Below, piece by piece: positions 1 to 7,896 of a stretch of DNA of 64,000 nt (positions within the stretch are counted from its first letter, which is position 1; the number at the start of each line of letters is the position of its first letter). Origin of the DNA: Spartobacteria bacterium (GTDB taxonomy: Bacteria > Verrucomicrobiota > Verrucomicrobiia > Chthoniobacterales > UBA6821); assembly GCA_947471565.1 (NCBI GenBank), contig CANIVT010000001.1:320612-384611 (forward strand), read 5' to 3'. Under the pieces are notes generated by a model. That model ran no database searches. It was not told the origin of the DNA and worked only from the letters and a program-made list of their open reading frames with translations. A program made the position numbers and the translations under genes.

Positions 1-230
1 GGGATCGAGGTCACGTTATGGGCGGCGGCGATGCCGGGGGCCTCGTCCACATTCACCTTCGCGACGGTCACCTTGCCTGCAAGCTCCTTGCCGAGTTCCT
101 CGATCACGGGTGCGATCATGCGGCAAGGACCGCACCAGGGAGCCCAAAAATCGACGAGAAGCGCCGCCGAGGAAGTCACGGCGGAGTCGAAATTGGAATC
201 GTTCAGTTCAAGGACGTGTTCGGAAGCCAT
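1..230 (-). CDS. trxA: Thioredoxin (3' part cut by window edge)
   Basis: This is a small cytosolic dithiol-disulfide oxidoreductase that reduces protein disulfides. The minus-strand reading starts at the ATG at 230 (MASEHVLELNDSNFDSAV) and contains the redox motif WAPWCGPCR, followed by an IAPVIEEL helix and a KVNVDE segment. Reading stops at the window edge inside a HNVTSIP segment, just before the expected cis-proline. About 76 of roughly 105 residues are present. It lies 30 bp downstream of the proline-rich protein on the same strand. The family call is firm; only the C-terminus is unseen. Confidence 0.93.
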   Translation of the reverse strand, partial: MASEHVLELNDSNFDSAVTSSAALLVDFWAPWCGPCRMIAPVIEELGKELAGKVTVAKVNVDEAPGIAAAHNVTSI

Positions 231-260
231 GATAGGTGCTGGTGTGTTGGGATGTTCGGT

Positions 261-992
261 TCAGGAAATAAATGTCCAAATCTGGATCCCGAGTGCAGCG
301 AGTGCGAGCACTGCAGCGGCGATCAGGAAAGGCAACGGAATCCCGGAGGAATCGTCGCCGGCATCAACCTCGTCGACACCCTCCGTCAGGGTGGCTTCGG
401 CGATCCTGGAGGCCGAAGCGGCAGGTTTAGCATCGACGGGCTTGCCATCGTTGTCAGCCTTCGGGGCATCGGAACCGACGGCAGCAGCAGGCTTGCGCAC
501 CGCGGTGGCGGGGGCAGGCGCCTGTTGCAGCTTGATCGTGGCCTGAGGCATCGGCTTGGCGGGAGCGGCCGGGGCAACATGTTCCGGCTTCAATGCCGTA
601 GCGGGAGCCGCAGGAGCGGAAGCAGGAGTGGGTGGTTTGGCCACAGGAGGCACCGAGGCAGGTGGTACCGCGCCAAGCGGCTTGGGTACGGGAGTACCCC
701 CACCCACTGCGGCAACAGCGGGAACAACAGAGCCGGCCGGAGCAGGTGGCTTGGGAGCGGAAGGGGCAGGCGGTGCTGAAGGAATCGCGGCGGGAGGCTT
801 GAGAGGTCCGGGAGGCACGGGAGCTCCTCCAGCGGGAGCAGAAGTCGGGGGCTTGATCGGCCCCGGAGGCACAGGGGCACCACCCGTGGGCGCGGGCGCG
901 GGAATAGGCTTGGGAGGAAGCTTCAGCGGAGGAAGCTTCACGGGGCCTCCCGGGGAAGGCGGTGGATTGGAAGATGGGGGGGTATCGCTCAC
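261..992 (-). CDS. Proline-rich protein with C-terminal membrane anchor
   Basis: This is a 243-residue protein of unknown function. The first ~150 residues are almost entirely Pro, Ala, Gly and Val, with recurring PVPPGPxKPP and PAGG blocks, so they should be extended and disordered. A more acidic linker (around 175-215, with DEVDAGDD) follows. The last ~25 residues (PLPFLIAAAVLALAALGIQ) form a single hydrophobic segment with almost nothing after it, which is a tail-anchored topology. No N-terminal signal peptide is visible, so the proline-rich part probably faces the cytoplasm. It lies just upstream of the thioredoxin on the same strand. The reading frame is clear; the function is not inferable. 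Confidence 0.75.
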   Translation of the reverse strand: MSDTPPSSNPPPSPGGPVKLPPLKLPPKPIPAPAPTGGAPVPPGPIKPPTSAPAGGAPVPPGPLKPPAAIPSAPPAPSAPKPPAPAGSVVPAVAAVGGGTPVPKPLGAVPPASVPPVAKPPTPASAPAAPATALKPEHVAPAAPAKPMPQATIKLQQAPAPATAVRKPAAAVGSDAPKADNDGKPVDAKPAASASRIAEATLTEGVDEVDAGDDSSGIPLPFLIAAAVLALAALGIQIWTFIS

Positions 993-1072
993 GTTGAAAA
1001 AAAGAGTGATGAATTAAAAAAGGAACAGGGTTTCTCTGTCAATGCACATGAGGAAATATCACGAAACGGGAA

Positions 1073-3331
1073 TCACTCCCGATCCATGATCCTGGCGGTC
1101 CTTGTCCCTTGGATCTGATTGGCCAGATCATTCAGGATATTGAGGGCCTCGGCCTTGATCGGGTCGGGTGCGGGACCTTCGTCTTCCTTCTCATCGTCGC
1201 CATCAGCTCCGTCCGCGGCTTTAGCCGCTTTTTCGGCCTTCAGCTTTCCTTTGACCGTGACCCTGGGCAACTTTTCCTTCTCGACCGTATCGAGAGTCAC
1301 TTCATAGGCAACGGGTTCGGGGCGAGGCGTTTTTTTGCGGTCGGCCAGTCGCGACTTCTTCATCTGCTTGTCCTTTGCCATTTCATCCCGACGTTGCTTC
1401 TCATTGAGGGAAAGCTGGTTCAGGGAGAGCTTCTCGCGAAAGCGTTTCATGTCCTCGTTGATGTAGGCGAACTCGGCATCTTGGGAGACACGCTCGGAGG
1501 AACGGTTTTTCAACTCCTCGATCAGCGGGCTGGTGAAGGTGAAATGACGAACGGGCTGGGGATCCACCTCATCGTAGGCCAGCGGATTGGGCAACGAACT
1601 CTCGCCGATCTCCGCGGTGTCGGTGGTGGAGGGAAGCACGATGTCGGAAAGCACCCCGCGGTGCTGCGTTGATCCCCCGGAAACCCGGTAAAACTTCTGG
1701 ATGGTGAGTTTGAGCGATCCGGCCTTGGCTCCCTGGTCGTGGAAGAGCGGCATGAACTTGCCGACATCGAGCAGGGTCTGCACCGTTCCCTTGCCGAAAC
1801 TCCGCTCGTCCCCGACGATCACCGCCCTCCCGTAATCCTGAAGGGCGGCGGCGAAGATTTCGCTGGCGGAGGCGCTGAGTCGGTTGACCAAGACGATCAC
1901 CGGACCGGTGTAAAAGGGTTCTTTCTCGTCGTCGCGAGCGACGCTGACCCTTCCCGTGGCATCCTTGGCCTGGACAACAGGGCCAGCCCCGACAAAAAGC
2001 CCGGTCAGGTTGATCGCCTCCTCCAGCGATCCGCCGCCATCCCTGCGAAGATCGATAACGAGACCTTCGATCCCTTCCTTCTTCATGCGGTCGAGGATCT
2101 TGCGGACATCCTTGGTGGTGCTCTTCGCATCGACCTGCCCGTGGCGGTCCATCTCGGCATAGAAAGAAGGGACGGTCAGCCATCCGAATTTCTCAATCTT
2201 GCCGTTGGGTTCCTTGTAATCGATGACCTCGCCCTTGGCTTCGGACTCCTTGAGCTTCACCTCCTCGCGCGTGATTTCGATCACGTTGCGCTTGGACGGA
2301 TCGGTGGAATTGGCGGGTATCACCTGGATACGGACCTGCGAACCCTTTGCCCCGCGGATTTTCTCAACGACCTTGTCGAGCTTCATGTCGACGACGTCCT
2401 CGAACGGACCTTTCCCCTGCGCCACAGCGGCGATCCGGTCATTGGGCTTGAGACGGCCGTCCTTATCCGCGGGCCCCCCGGGAACCACCTCCACGATCTT
2501 GGCATAGCCGTCGTCGGTCCGGAGCACCGCCCCGATTCCCACGAGTGAGAGTCGCATCTGGATGTTAAAATTCTCCATGTCTGAGGGACTCATGTATTCC
2601 GAGTGCGGGTCGTAGCTCTGCGCGAGGGCAACGAGGAAGGTCTTGATCACCTCCTCATCGGTCTGCTCGTTGACGTTCTTGAGGAATTGGTTGTACCGCT
2701 TGGTGACGACCTTGGCGGGGGGATTGAGAGGATGCTCGTTGAGGCTCTCTTGGAGGAGTTCAGCCTCGATCCTGTCGGACCAGAGCCTGTCCGCCTCGTC
2801 GGTGGATGCCGGCCACGGCGCCTTTTTCCTGTCGATCTCGACGGTCTTGCTGCTCTTGAAATCATGAGGAGCCTCGGCAAGGGCCTTGTTCTTGGCAACA
2901 CGCTCATCAACCCGCTGTCTGAATCTCGTGAAAATCTCACGGGGGGCGCTAAGATCGCCGCTGGGTATCTGCGAGGACAGGGTCGGCGCAAAGCGGTTCA
3001 TGAATTCGTTCACGTCATCCTGGGTGAAGTAGAGATGCATGTAGTCGAGCATCTGGAGATAGTTCTTGAGCACACGTTCCGACATAGTCTGCGGATTCTC
3101 GGATTCGAGGCGGGGCGGGTTCTTTTCCGACAGGGAAAGCGGATGAAGGTAGTGTCCCTGTTCGAGCATTTTGGCGACGGTTGCCGCCACGGGCCTCATG
3201 TCGGTGGAGGCATCCGCCTTCTCAGCCTGTGTGGGCGAATTGGAAGCCTCACCCTGCGCGCGGCAGGGCACGGCAAGAAGACCAAGAACCGAAGCGCAGA
3301 CGAGGATTTTCCTGAAAGTCGAAAAAATCAT
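1073..3331 (-). CDS. prc: Carboxy-terminal processing protease (Prc/Tsp, S41)
   Basis: This is a periplasmic serine protease of the tail-specific Prc family, which trims or degrades proteins from their C-termini. I start at 3331 (MIFSTFRKILVCASVLG) because a signal peptide ending near AQG begins there; an upstream ATG at 3391 adds 20 non-signal residues. In order there is a Prc N-terminal helical domain, a PDZ domain (about 260-340), the S41 protease core and a charged C-terminal domain. The Ser/Lys dyad is visible: Ser near residue 488 in SASASEIFAAAL and Lys near 514 in SFGKGTVQ. At about 752 residues it is slightly longer than E. coli Prc. A Lys/Glu/Asp-rich stretch lies near the C-terminus. 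It is divergent from the hydrolase gene at 3381. Confidence 0.93.
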   Translation of the reverse strand: MIFSTFRKILVCASVLGLLAVPCRAQGEASNSPTQAEKADASTDMRPVAATVAKMLEQGHYLHPLSLSEKNPPRLESENPQTMSERVLKNYLQMLDYMHLYFTQDDVNEFMNRFAPTLSSQIPSGDLSAPREIFTRFRQRVDERVAKNKALAEAPHDFKSSKTVEIDRKKAPWPASTDEADRLWSDRIEAELLQESLNEHPLNPPAKVVTKRYNQFLKNVNEQTDEEVIKTFLVALAQSYDPHSEYMSPSDMENFNIQMRLSLVGIGAVLRTDDGYAKIVEVVPGGPADKDGRLKPNDRIAAVAQGKGPFEDVVDMKLDKVVEKIRGAKGSQVRIQVIPANSTDPSKRNVIEITREEVKLKESEAKGEVIDYKEPNGKIEKFGWLTVPSFYAEMDRHGQVDAKSTTKDVRKILDRMKKEGIEGLVIDLRRDGGGSLEEAINLTGLFVGAGPVVQAKDATGRVSVARDDEKEPFYTGPVIVLVNRLSASASEIFAAALQDYGRAVIVGDERSFGKGTVQTLLDVGKFMPLFHDQGAKAGSLKLTIQKFYRVSGGSTQHRGVLSDIVLPSTTDTAEIGESSLPNPLAYDEVDPQPVRHFTFTSPLIEELKNRSSERVSQDAEFAYINEDMKRFREKLSLNQLSLNEKQRRDEMAKDKQMKKSRLADRKKTPRPEPVAYEVTLDTVEKEKLPRVTVKGKLKAEKAAKAADGADGDDEKEDEGPAPDPIKAEALNILNDLANQIQGTRTARIMDRE

Positions 3332-3380
3332 GAAACAGAACCGTTGCAGAGCCGATGGGTAAAAGCAAACATCATGAGAA

Positions 3381-4004
3381 ATGCCAAACAATCAGACAAC
3401 CCCAAGGCCGGAAATGTTCACCGGAGGAAATTTGGAAACGAATTCCTACCTCATCCCCTGTCCGGAGGGAAACATCCTGGTGGATGCCCCCGAGGGGGCG
3501 GCAGAAGCTTTTGACCAGAAGAAGGTCTCCCTGCTTCTGCTCACACACGGACACTTTGACCATGTCTGGGATGCGGCAAAACTGGCGGAACGGCAGAAAT
3601 GCCCGGTGGTCATGCACCCGGTCACCCAGGAGATCGTGAACGATAGGGATCTCCTGCGCCGGATCGGCCTCGATCTGGAAGTCACCCCCGTGGCAGCTAC
3701 TTCCTTTCTTGCGGAGGGCCCCGTCACGCTGTTGGGAAAGACCTTCAGCATTTTTGAAGTCCCCGGCCATTGTCCCGGGAGCATCTGCCTGTACGACAGC
3801 CAGGAAGGCCTGCTTTATGGTGGGGATGTCCTCTTTGCCGGCGGCATCGGGCGCTGGGATCTACCCGGCGGGGACCGGGATCTGCTAATTGGAGGGATCC
3901 GCTCCAAACTCCTGCCCCTTCCTCCCGAGACGGTGGTTCTCCCCGGACACGGCCCCTCGACGACCATCGGCCGCGAAAAAATCTCCAATCCTTATCTTCA
4001 GTAA
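3381..4004 (+). CDS. Metallo-beta-lactamase fold hydrolase (glyoxalase II-like)
   Basis: This 207-residue cytosolic protein of the MBL superfamily carries the metal-binding signature THGHFDHVWD. Downstream metal ligands are visible in PGHCPGS, GGDVLF and LPGHGPST. Its size and motif order fit the short YcbL/glyoxalase II-like hydrolases, which cleave thioesters such as S-lactoylglutathione; the substrate cannot be read from sequence. The start at 3381 gives MPNNQTTPRPEMFTGG; the internal Met at residue 12 is an alternative. The gene is divergent from prc with only about 50 bp between starts, so promoters must overlap in that gap. Confidence 0.85.
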   Translation: MPNNQTTPRPEMFTGGNLETNSYLIPCPEGNILVDAPEGAAEAFDQKKVSLLLLTHGHFDHVWDAAKLAERQKCPVVMHPVTQEIVNDRDLLRRIGLDLEVTPVAATSFLAEGPVTLLGKTFSIFEVPGHCPGSICLYDSQEGLLYGGDVLFAGGIGRWDLPGGDRDLLIGGIRSKLLPLPPETVVLPGHGPSTTIGREKISNPYLQ

Positions 4005-4062
4005 TTCCGGACGACTCCGGGAAAACTCGACAGAAGGAATCCCCGGCAGATAAAAAATCTCC

Positions 4063-5331
4063 ATGCCCTCCTTTGCCTATGTCGCCCTGGATGCTCAGGG
4101 TCAGCAGGTCAGTGATTACATCGATGCCGCCTCCCAATCGGAGGCGGTCACGCAGCTAAGAGGCAGGGGATTGTTTCCCACAAGCGTCAAGGAGCAGGCC
4201 CGTTCCGCAAAATCAAAGGGTGCAGCCAAGGGCGCTGCCGCCAAGTCCAAGGATCTCAAGATCAACATTCCCTTCCTTGATAAAAAGACGATCAAGAGCA
4301 AGACGCTCATGATCTTCACGAGGCAGTTGGCGACACTCATCGACGCGGGCCTTCCCCTTCTCAGGGGCCTGACCGTCCTAGGGAAACAGGAACCGGATCC
4401 CGTGCTCAAGAAAACGATCACGCAGCTTGCCGAGGCAGTGCAGGGAGGCGGCACCTTCAGCGACGGTCTGACCGCCCACCCGAAAATCTTCAATAAACTC
4501 TACGTCAACATGGTGAAGGCCGGCGAACTGGGAGGCGTGCTCGAGGTCGTCCTCAACCGACTTGCCGAATTCCAGGAAAAAGCCCAGAAGGTCAAGGGCA
4601 AGGTACAGTCGGCCATGATGTATCCGGCCATCGTTATGGTGATTGCGATCATCATCATGGGCTTCCTCCTTGTCTTCATCGTGCCGAAGTTCGAGCAGAT
4701 CTTTGCCGATATGCTTGGCGGAAAACCGCTCCCCCTCCTGACCCAGATCGTCGTAGGAGCCAGCCGAGGCATCCAGCAGAACATCCTCTTCATCATCGGT
4801 GGTGTGATTGGCATTGTCTTCGGACTGAGATGGTTCGCCTCCACCCCCAAGGGATCCGTGCTTCTCGACCAGTTCATGCTCAAGGCCCCGCTTTTCGGCG
4901 ACCTGACGCGAAAGAACGCCATCTCGCGATTCACCCGCACGCTGGGAACCCTGGTGACCAGCGGCGTCCCGATCCTGCAGGCCCTCAATATCACCAAGGA
5001 AACCGCAGGCAATGCCGTTATCTCGACCGCAATCTCCAAGATCCACGATGCGGTGAAGGAGGGCGAATCGATTGTCCGCCCCATGGATGCCAGCGGCGTC
5101 TTCCCCGCCATGGTGATCAGCATGGTCGACGTCGGCGAGGAAACCGGTCAACTCCCTGAGATGCTTCTGAAAGTCGCCGACCTCTACGACGATGAGGTGG
5201 ACAATGCCGTTGCCGGACTCACCTCGCTCATGGAGCCGATCATGATCGTCTTCCTCGCCGTGGTGGTCGGGTCGATCGTCATCGCCCTCTTCCTGCCACT
5301 GATCGGCATCATCAGCGGTATGCAGCAGTAA
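4063..5331 (+). CDS. pilC: Type II secretion / type IV pilus inner-membrane platform protein (GspF/PilC)
   Basis: This 422-residue polytopic membrane protein is the platform on which the PilB/PilT motors act. Two repeated T2SF domains are visible. The first follows a FTRQLATLIDAGLPLLRGL motif near residue 85, the second a FTRTLGTLVTSGVPILQAL motif near 290. Hydrophobic segments occur near 190-215, 230-260 and at the C-terminus (IMIVFLAVVVGSIVIALFL). A basic Lys/Ala-rich linker follows the N-terminal domain. It lies 10 bp upstream of a pseudopilin gene, so they are probably co-transcribed. The ATPase partners lie elsewhere in this window (32.4, 34.1, 41.5 and 42.5 kb). Confidence 0.93.
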   Translation: MPSFAYVALDAQGQQVSDYIDAASQSEAVTQLRGRGLFPTSVKEQARSAKSKGAAKGAAAKSKDLKINIPFLDKKTIKSKTLMIFTRQLATLIDAGLPLLRGLTVLGKQEPDPVLKKTITQLAEAVQGGGTFSDGLTAHPKIFNKLYVNMVKAGELGGVLEVVLNRLAEFQEKAQKVKGKVQSAMMYPAIVMVIAIIIMGFLLVFIVPKFEQIFADMLGGKPLPLLTQIVVGASRGIQQNILFIIGGVIGIVFGLRWFASTPKGSVLLDQFMLKAPLFGDLTRKNAISRFTRTLGTLVTSGVPILQALNITKETAGNAVISTAISKIHDAVKEGESIVRPMDASGVFPAMVISMVDVGEETGQLPEMLLKVADLYDDEVDNAVAGLTSLMEPIMIVFLAVVVGSIVIALFLPLIGIISGMQQ

Positions 5332-5340
5332 TTCACGATC

Positions 5341-5787
5341 ATGAACCTTTCTCCAAAGACATTGAACAAGCAGGGGTTTACCCTCATCGAACTCCTTGTT
5401 GTCATCGCCATCATCGCGGTGCTGGCCTCCCTGGTGCTAGCTGCCGCGGGATCCGTCCAGAAAAAGGGGGCTCGGTCCAGGGCCGAAGCTGAAATCAAGG
5501 CGGTCGAGGCCGCCTTGGAAAGCTATAAATCCGATAATGGGGACTATCCGAGCAACAGCATTACGGGCTCAGCCAACCTCGTCTCGGCACTGATGCCGAC
5601 CAATGGGGGTAAGATCTACTTTGAGTTCAAAACCAAGTATACGAACTCAGGTGGATGGGTTGATCCATTCGGATATAACTACAACTACATCTACACCAAC
5701 GGATCCTCCAATAACGGCACCAATAACTTCGACCTGTGGTCGAGCGCCGGCGGCGGAGCCTCCAACACCTGGATCAAGAACTGGTAA
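5341..5787 (+). CDS. Type II secretion/type IV pseudopilin (GspG-like)
   Basis: This 148-residue prepilin-like protein has a short basic leader ending KQG, then FTLIELLVVIAIIAVLASLVL, the classic class III signal cleaved and N-methylated by prepilin peptidase (G|F, Glu+5). The following helix contains AEAEIKAVEAALESYKSDNGDYPS, typical of GspG major pseudopilins. The C-terminal part is rich in Gly, Asn, Ser, Thr and Tyr and ends in Trp. It follows the platform gene by 10 bp. It could be a type II secretion pseudopilin or a minor type IV pilin; sequence alone does not separate these. Confidence 0.9.
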   Translation: MNLSPKTLNKQGFTLIELLVVIAIIAVLASLVLAAAGSVQKKGARSRAEAEIKAVEAALESYKSDNGDYPSNSITGSANLVSALMPTNGGKIYFEFKTKYTNSGGWVDPFGYNYNYIYTNGSSNNGTNNFDLWSSAGGGASNTWIKNW

Positions 5788-5811
5788 TCATCCCGTGCAA
5801 CGGGACGGAGT

Positions 5812-5900
5812 AAGCAGGTCAAAGGTGTGAAAGTCACAAGGTGACGATGCAAAGGCTGCGCTCAACCTTCCCACCTTCCGACTTTTTACTTTCCCACCGT
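5812..5900. repeat. Imperfect inverted repeat of low-complexity type
   Basis: The convergent gap between the pseudopilin and the NUDIX-like gene holds two purine/pyrimidine-rich arms. The left arm contains GTGAAAGTCACAAGGTG. The right arm, read on the other strand, contains AAAGTCGGAAGGTGGG. The right arm runs into the last codons of the NUDIX-like gene. The arms resemble each other imperfectly; it could also act as a bidirectional transcription stop. Confidence 0.45.
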
Positions 5901-6512
5901 CTTTAGATCGTTCCAACCGCCGATTACCAGCTGGGACCAGCTCTCCAGCTGATCGTGTCGGGAGCCCAGTTCCTCTAGCGTGAGGAATCCCAATTCGGTG
6001 ATCGCCTCTTCGTTGGAGTTCACGTTGGGTTCTGCCAGATGACACTGATGAACGATACCGAGGTGAACGGCCCCGACGGGATTGGTATCGTCGTTGAGCA
6101 GGGCAAGCGGGCGCTCGATGAAGCAGCTCTCAATCACCAACTCCTCCTGAAGCTCGCGCATGAGGGCCCTCTGGTAAGCTGCTGCATCAAAAGCCTCTCC
6201 CAATCCGTCACCGTCATTAATGTGGCCTCCGATGCCAACCGAACCCTTCTTGAGGAGTCGAGTCTCCCCTGAACCGCTACCACGGCGGTAATGAAGGAGT
6301 TTTTCGCCTGCGGTGACCACGACGTAGGGAATGAGTTGCTTGAGCGAAGGATCCTCCTCGGCCTCAGCACGTGGAACAAAGAAGTGATTGCCGGGTTCGA
6401 GAAAGACCGGAAGGTACCGCTGGATGTCGGCATTCAGGCCGTGGAAAGAGCCGATCTCGTCAAAAAGCGAGCGGCGGACGACAAGGACTTTCTCTGGGGC
6501 TTGTTCGGACAT
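5886..6512 (-). CDS. NUDIX-like phosphohydrolase domain protein
   Basis: This 208-residue protein has a loosely recognisable Nudix box: GGHIN near residue 95, an insertion, then RALMRELQEEL near 120. The RELxEE core is intact, but the usual glycine spacing is lengthened by about six residues. The first ~50 residues (KVLVVRRSLFDEIGSFHGL) are family-specific and lie outside the canonical domain. Related proteins in databases are usually called phosphoesterases or NUDIX proteins of unknown substrate. The start at 6512 (MSEQAPEKV) is the natural one. It is convergent with the pseudopilin gene. I am confident of the fold and not of the substrate. Confidence 0.7.
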   Translation of the reverse strand: MSEQAPEKVLVVRRSLFDEIGSFHGLNADIQRYLPVFLEPGNHFFVPRAEAEEDPSLKQLIPYVVVTAGEKLLHYRRGSGSGETRLLKKGSVGIGGHINDGDGLGEAFDAAAYQRALMRELQEELVIESCFIERPLALLNDDTNPVGAVHLGIVHQCHLAEPNVNSNEEAITELGFLTLEELGSRHDQLESWSQLVIGGWNDLKTVGK

Positions 6513-6516
6513 AGGG

Positions 6517-6556
6517 AAAAAAGACTTTTAGGCTGAAGACCTTTAGACTGTTAGGA
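6517..6556 (-). repeat. Dispersed intergenic repeat, copy 1
   Basis: Read on the minus strand this 40-bp stretch contains CCTAACAGTCT, then TCTTCAGCCTAA, then CTTTTTT. The same words in the same order occur on the plus strand at 11360-11399. It sits immediately upstream of the NUDIX-like gene and downstream of the sigma factor gene. Confidence 0.6.
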
Positions 6557-6584
6557 AATAAGAGGGATGTCGATCTCAGGCAGC

Positions 6585-7169
6585 TCATCCGTCCAGATAA
6601 TCGGAGAGCTTTACACGGAGGGTATTGCGGGCGCGGAAAAGAAGGCTTTTTAACGCCGGGACGCTGGTTCCAAGAACTTGGGCGATCTCCTCGTAAGGCA
6701 TCCCTTCGTGACGCCGCAACACGACGGCGAGTCGCTCCTTCTCTCCAAGAGAACCCATGGCGGCCTCCACGGCGTGGTGGAGTTCCTGATCCAGCATCCG
6801 GCGATCGGGCCCTGGCGCGGCATCGGGAAACTCGTGCATCCCCTGATCCTCCCCGGACTGCGGCACAACACGTGTCCTGCCTCTTCTCCGCGACTCGTTA
6901 AAGACAAGCCTCTTTGCGATGGTCATCACCCAGGTCGTCACCTTTGCCTCGGGTCGCCACCTAGGAGCAGACTTCCAGACATTGAGGAATACCTGTTGCG
7001 CCACATCTTCGGCATCGGCGGAGCCGATCATCCGAGCAACCGTCCCCACCACCAGTTGCTGATGTCGCTCGACAAGTTCACGGAAGGCAGCATGGTCGCC
7101 TGAGGCTACCCTGATCATTACTTCTGCATCGGGATCTTCAGACTCGGACTGCATTCGTAGGGGGGGCAT
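6585..7169 (-). CDS. ECF-family RNA polymerase sigma factor
   Basis: This ~194-residue group 4 (ECF, RpoE-like) sigma factor redirects RNA polymerase to specific promoters. Region 2 is visible as AFRELVERHQQLVVGTVARM followed by DAEDVAQQVFLNVWKSA and TWVMTIAKRLVFNESRR. Region 4 is visible as LGEKERLAVVLRRHEGMPYEEIAQVLGT with the helix-turn-helix end VPALKSLLFRARNTLR. I start at the ATG at 7169; a TTG at 7193 and an ATG at 7154 are alternatives and none has a clear ribosome-binding site. No anti-sigma factor gene is adjacent, so its control is not visible here. Confidence 0.9.
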   Translation of the reverse strand: MPPLRMQSESEDPDAEVMIRVASGDHAAFRELVERHQQLVVGTVARMIGSADAEDVAQQVFLNVWKSAPRWRPEAKVTTWVMTIAKRLVFNESRRRGRTRVVPQSGEDQGMHEFPDAAPGPDRRMLDQELHHAVEAAMGSLGEKERLAVVLRRHEGMPYEEIAQVLGTSVPALKSLLFRARNTLRVKLSDYLDG

Positions 7170-7256
7170 TTTGTGATGAAGGAACCGGTGCAACCTTCAA
7201 CCTAACAAACACCTGCGGGAGAAAATGGTTGCAACCCCTTTTTTGAAAACACCATC

Positions 7257-7889
7257 TTAAACCCTTCTGACTGCTATCCGGCCGATCGGCTCTCCTTTGG
7301 CTCGGAAGATGGTCTCGAACTCCGTGACGGGTCTCACCAAACCGTCTTCCCAAGGGGTCTCTATCCAACCGCCGTGGACTGCCAACTGCTCCTGCATGGA
7401 GGCGAAATACCCGGGATGATCGGTCTGCAGGCGCAGGGTTCCCGTCGGTTTGAGCTTCCGTGCGGACACGCTCAGAAACTCCACATTGACCAGACGGCGG
7501 AACCAATGCCGCCTCTTTGGCCATGGATCAGGGAAAGAGACGTGCAGGGTGTCCAGAAAGCCATCGGGAACGAGGGCATCGAGCGATTCCTTGCCCCAAC
7601 CACGCCAGAGGAGCGCATTACCGAGACCGAGGCGCCCGATTTTCCTGTTTGCCCGGCTCACCCGATCCGACAGTCCCTCAATCCCCGCAAAGAAGACCTC
7701 CGGATTGGCCACCGCGCTCTCCGTCAGAAATTTTCCCTTGGAAGCACCGAAGTCGCATTCGACACGGGCATAAGCCGCGGATGTCCTCATCAACTCTTCC
7801 CGGGCAGTCTCCAGCTCACGGTTCGACATCATGCGGCCCGGCAGCGGGATCTCCCCTCCCCGGGCCTCCAGTTCGGCCCTACTGGTCAC
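7257..7889 (-). CDS. trmB: tRNA (guanine-N7)-methyltransferase
   Basis: This 210-residue SAM-dependent enzyme forms m7G46 in the variable loop of tRNAs. The SAM-binding loop appears as ECDFGASKGKFL, with Ala in place of the more usual Gly. The family signature FPDPWPKRRHWFRRLV is intact, and TEFETIFRAKGEPIGR gives the C-terminal T-E-FE motif. It is the last gene of the tig-clpP-clpX-trmB run; its start lies 8 bp past the clpX stop. Length and motif order match the TrmB family well. Confidence 0.9.
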   Translation of the reverse strand: MTSRAELEARGGEIPLPGRMMSNRELETAREELMRTSAAYARVECDFGASKGKFLTESAVANPEVFFAGIEGLSDRVSRANRKIGRLGLGNALLWRGWGKESLDALVPDGFLDTLHVSFPDPWPKRRHWFRRLVNVEFLSVSARKLKPTGTLRLQTDHPGYFASMQEQLAVHGGWIETPWEDGLVRPVTEFETIFRAKGEPIGRIAVRRV

Positions 7890-7896
7890 AGGTATT

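Noticed and set aside
600-990. Apparent short tandem DNA repeats resembling a CRISPR array
   Set aside because: The periodicity comes from Pro/Gly/Ala codon repeats of the proline-rich gene; repeat lengths vary and there are no unique spacers.
2603-3514. A 303-residue plus-strand open frame across the prc/hydrolase junction
   Set aside because: It overlaps prc on the opposite strand and the hydrolase in another frame; both of those have clear catalytic motifs.
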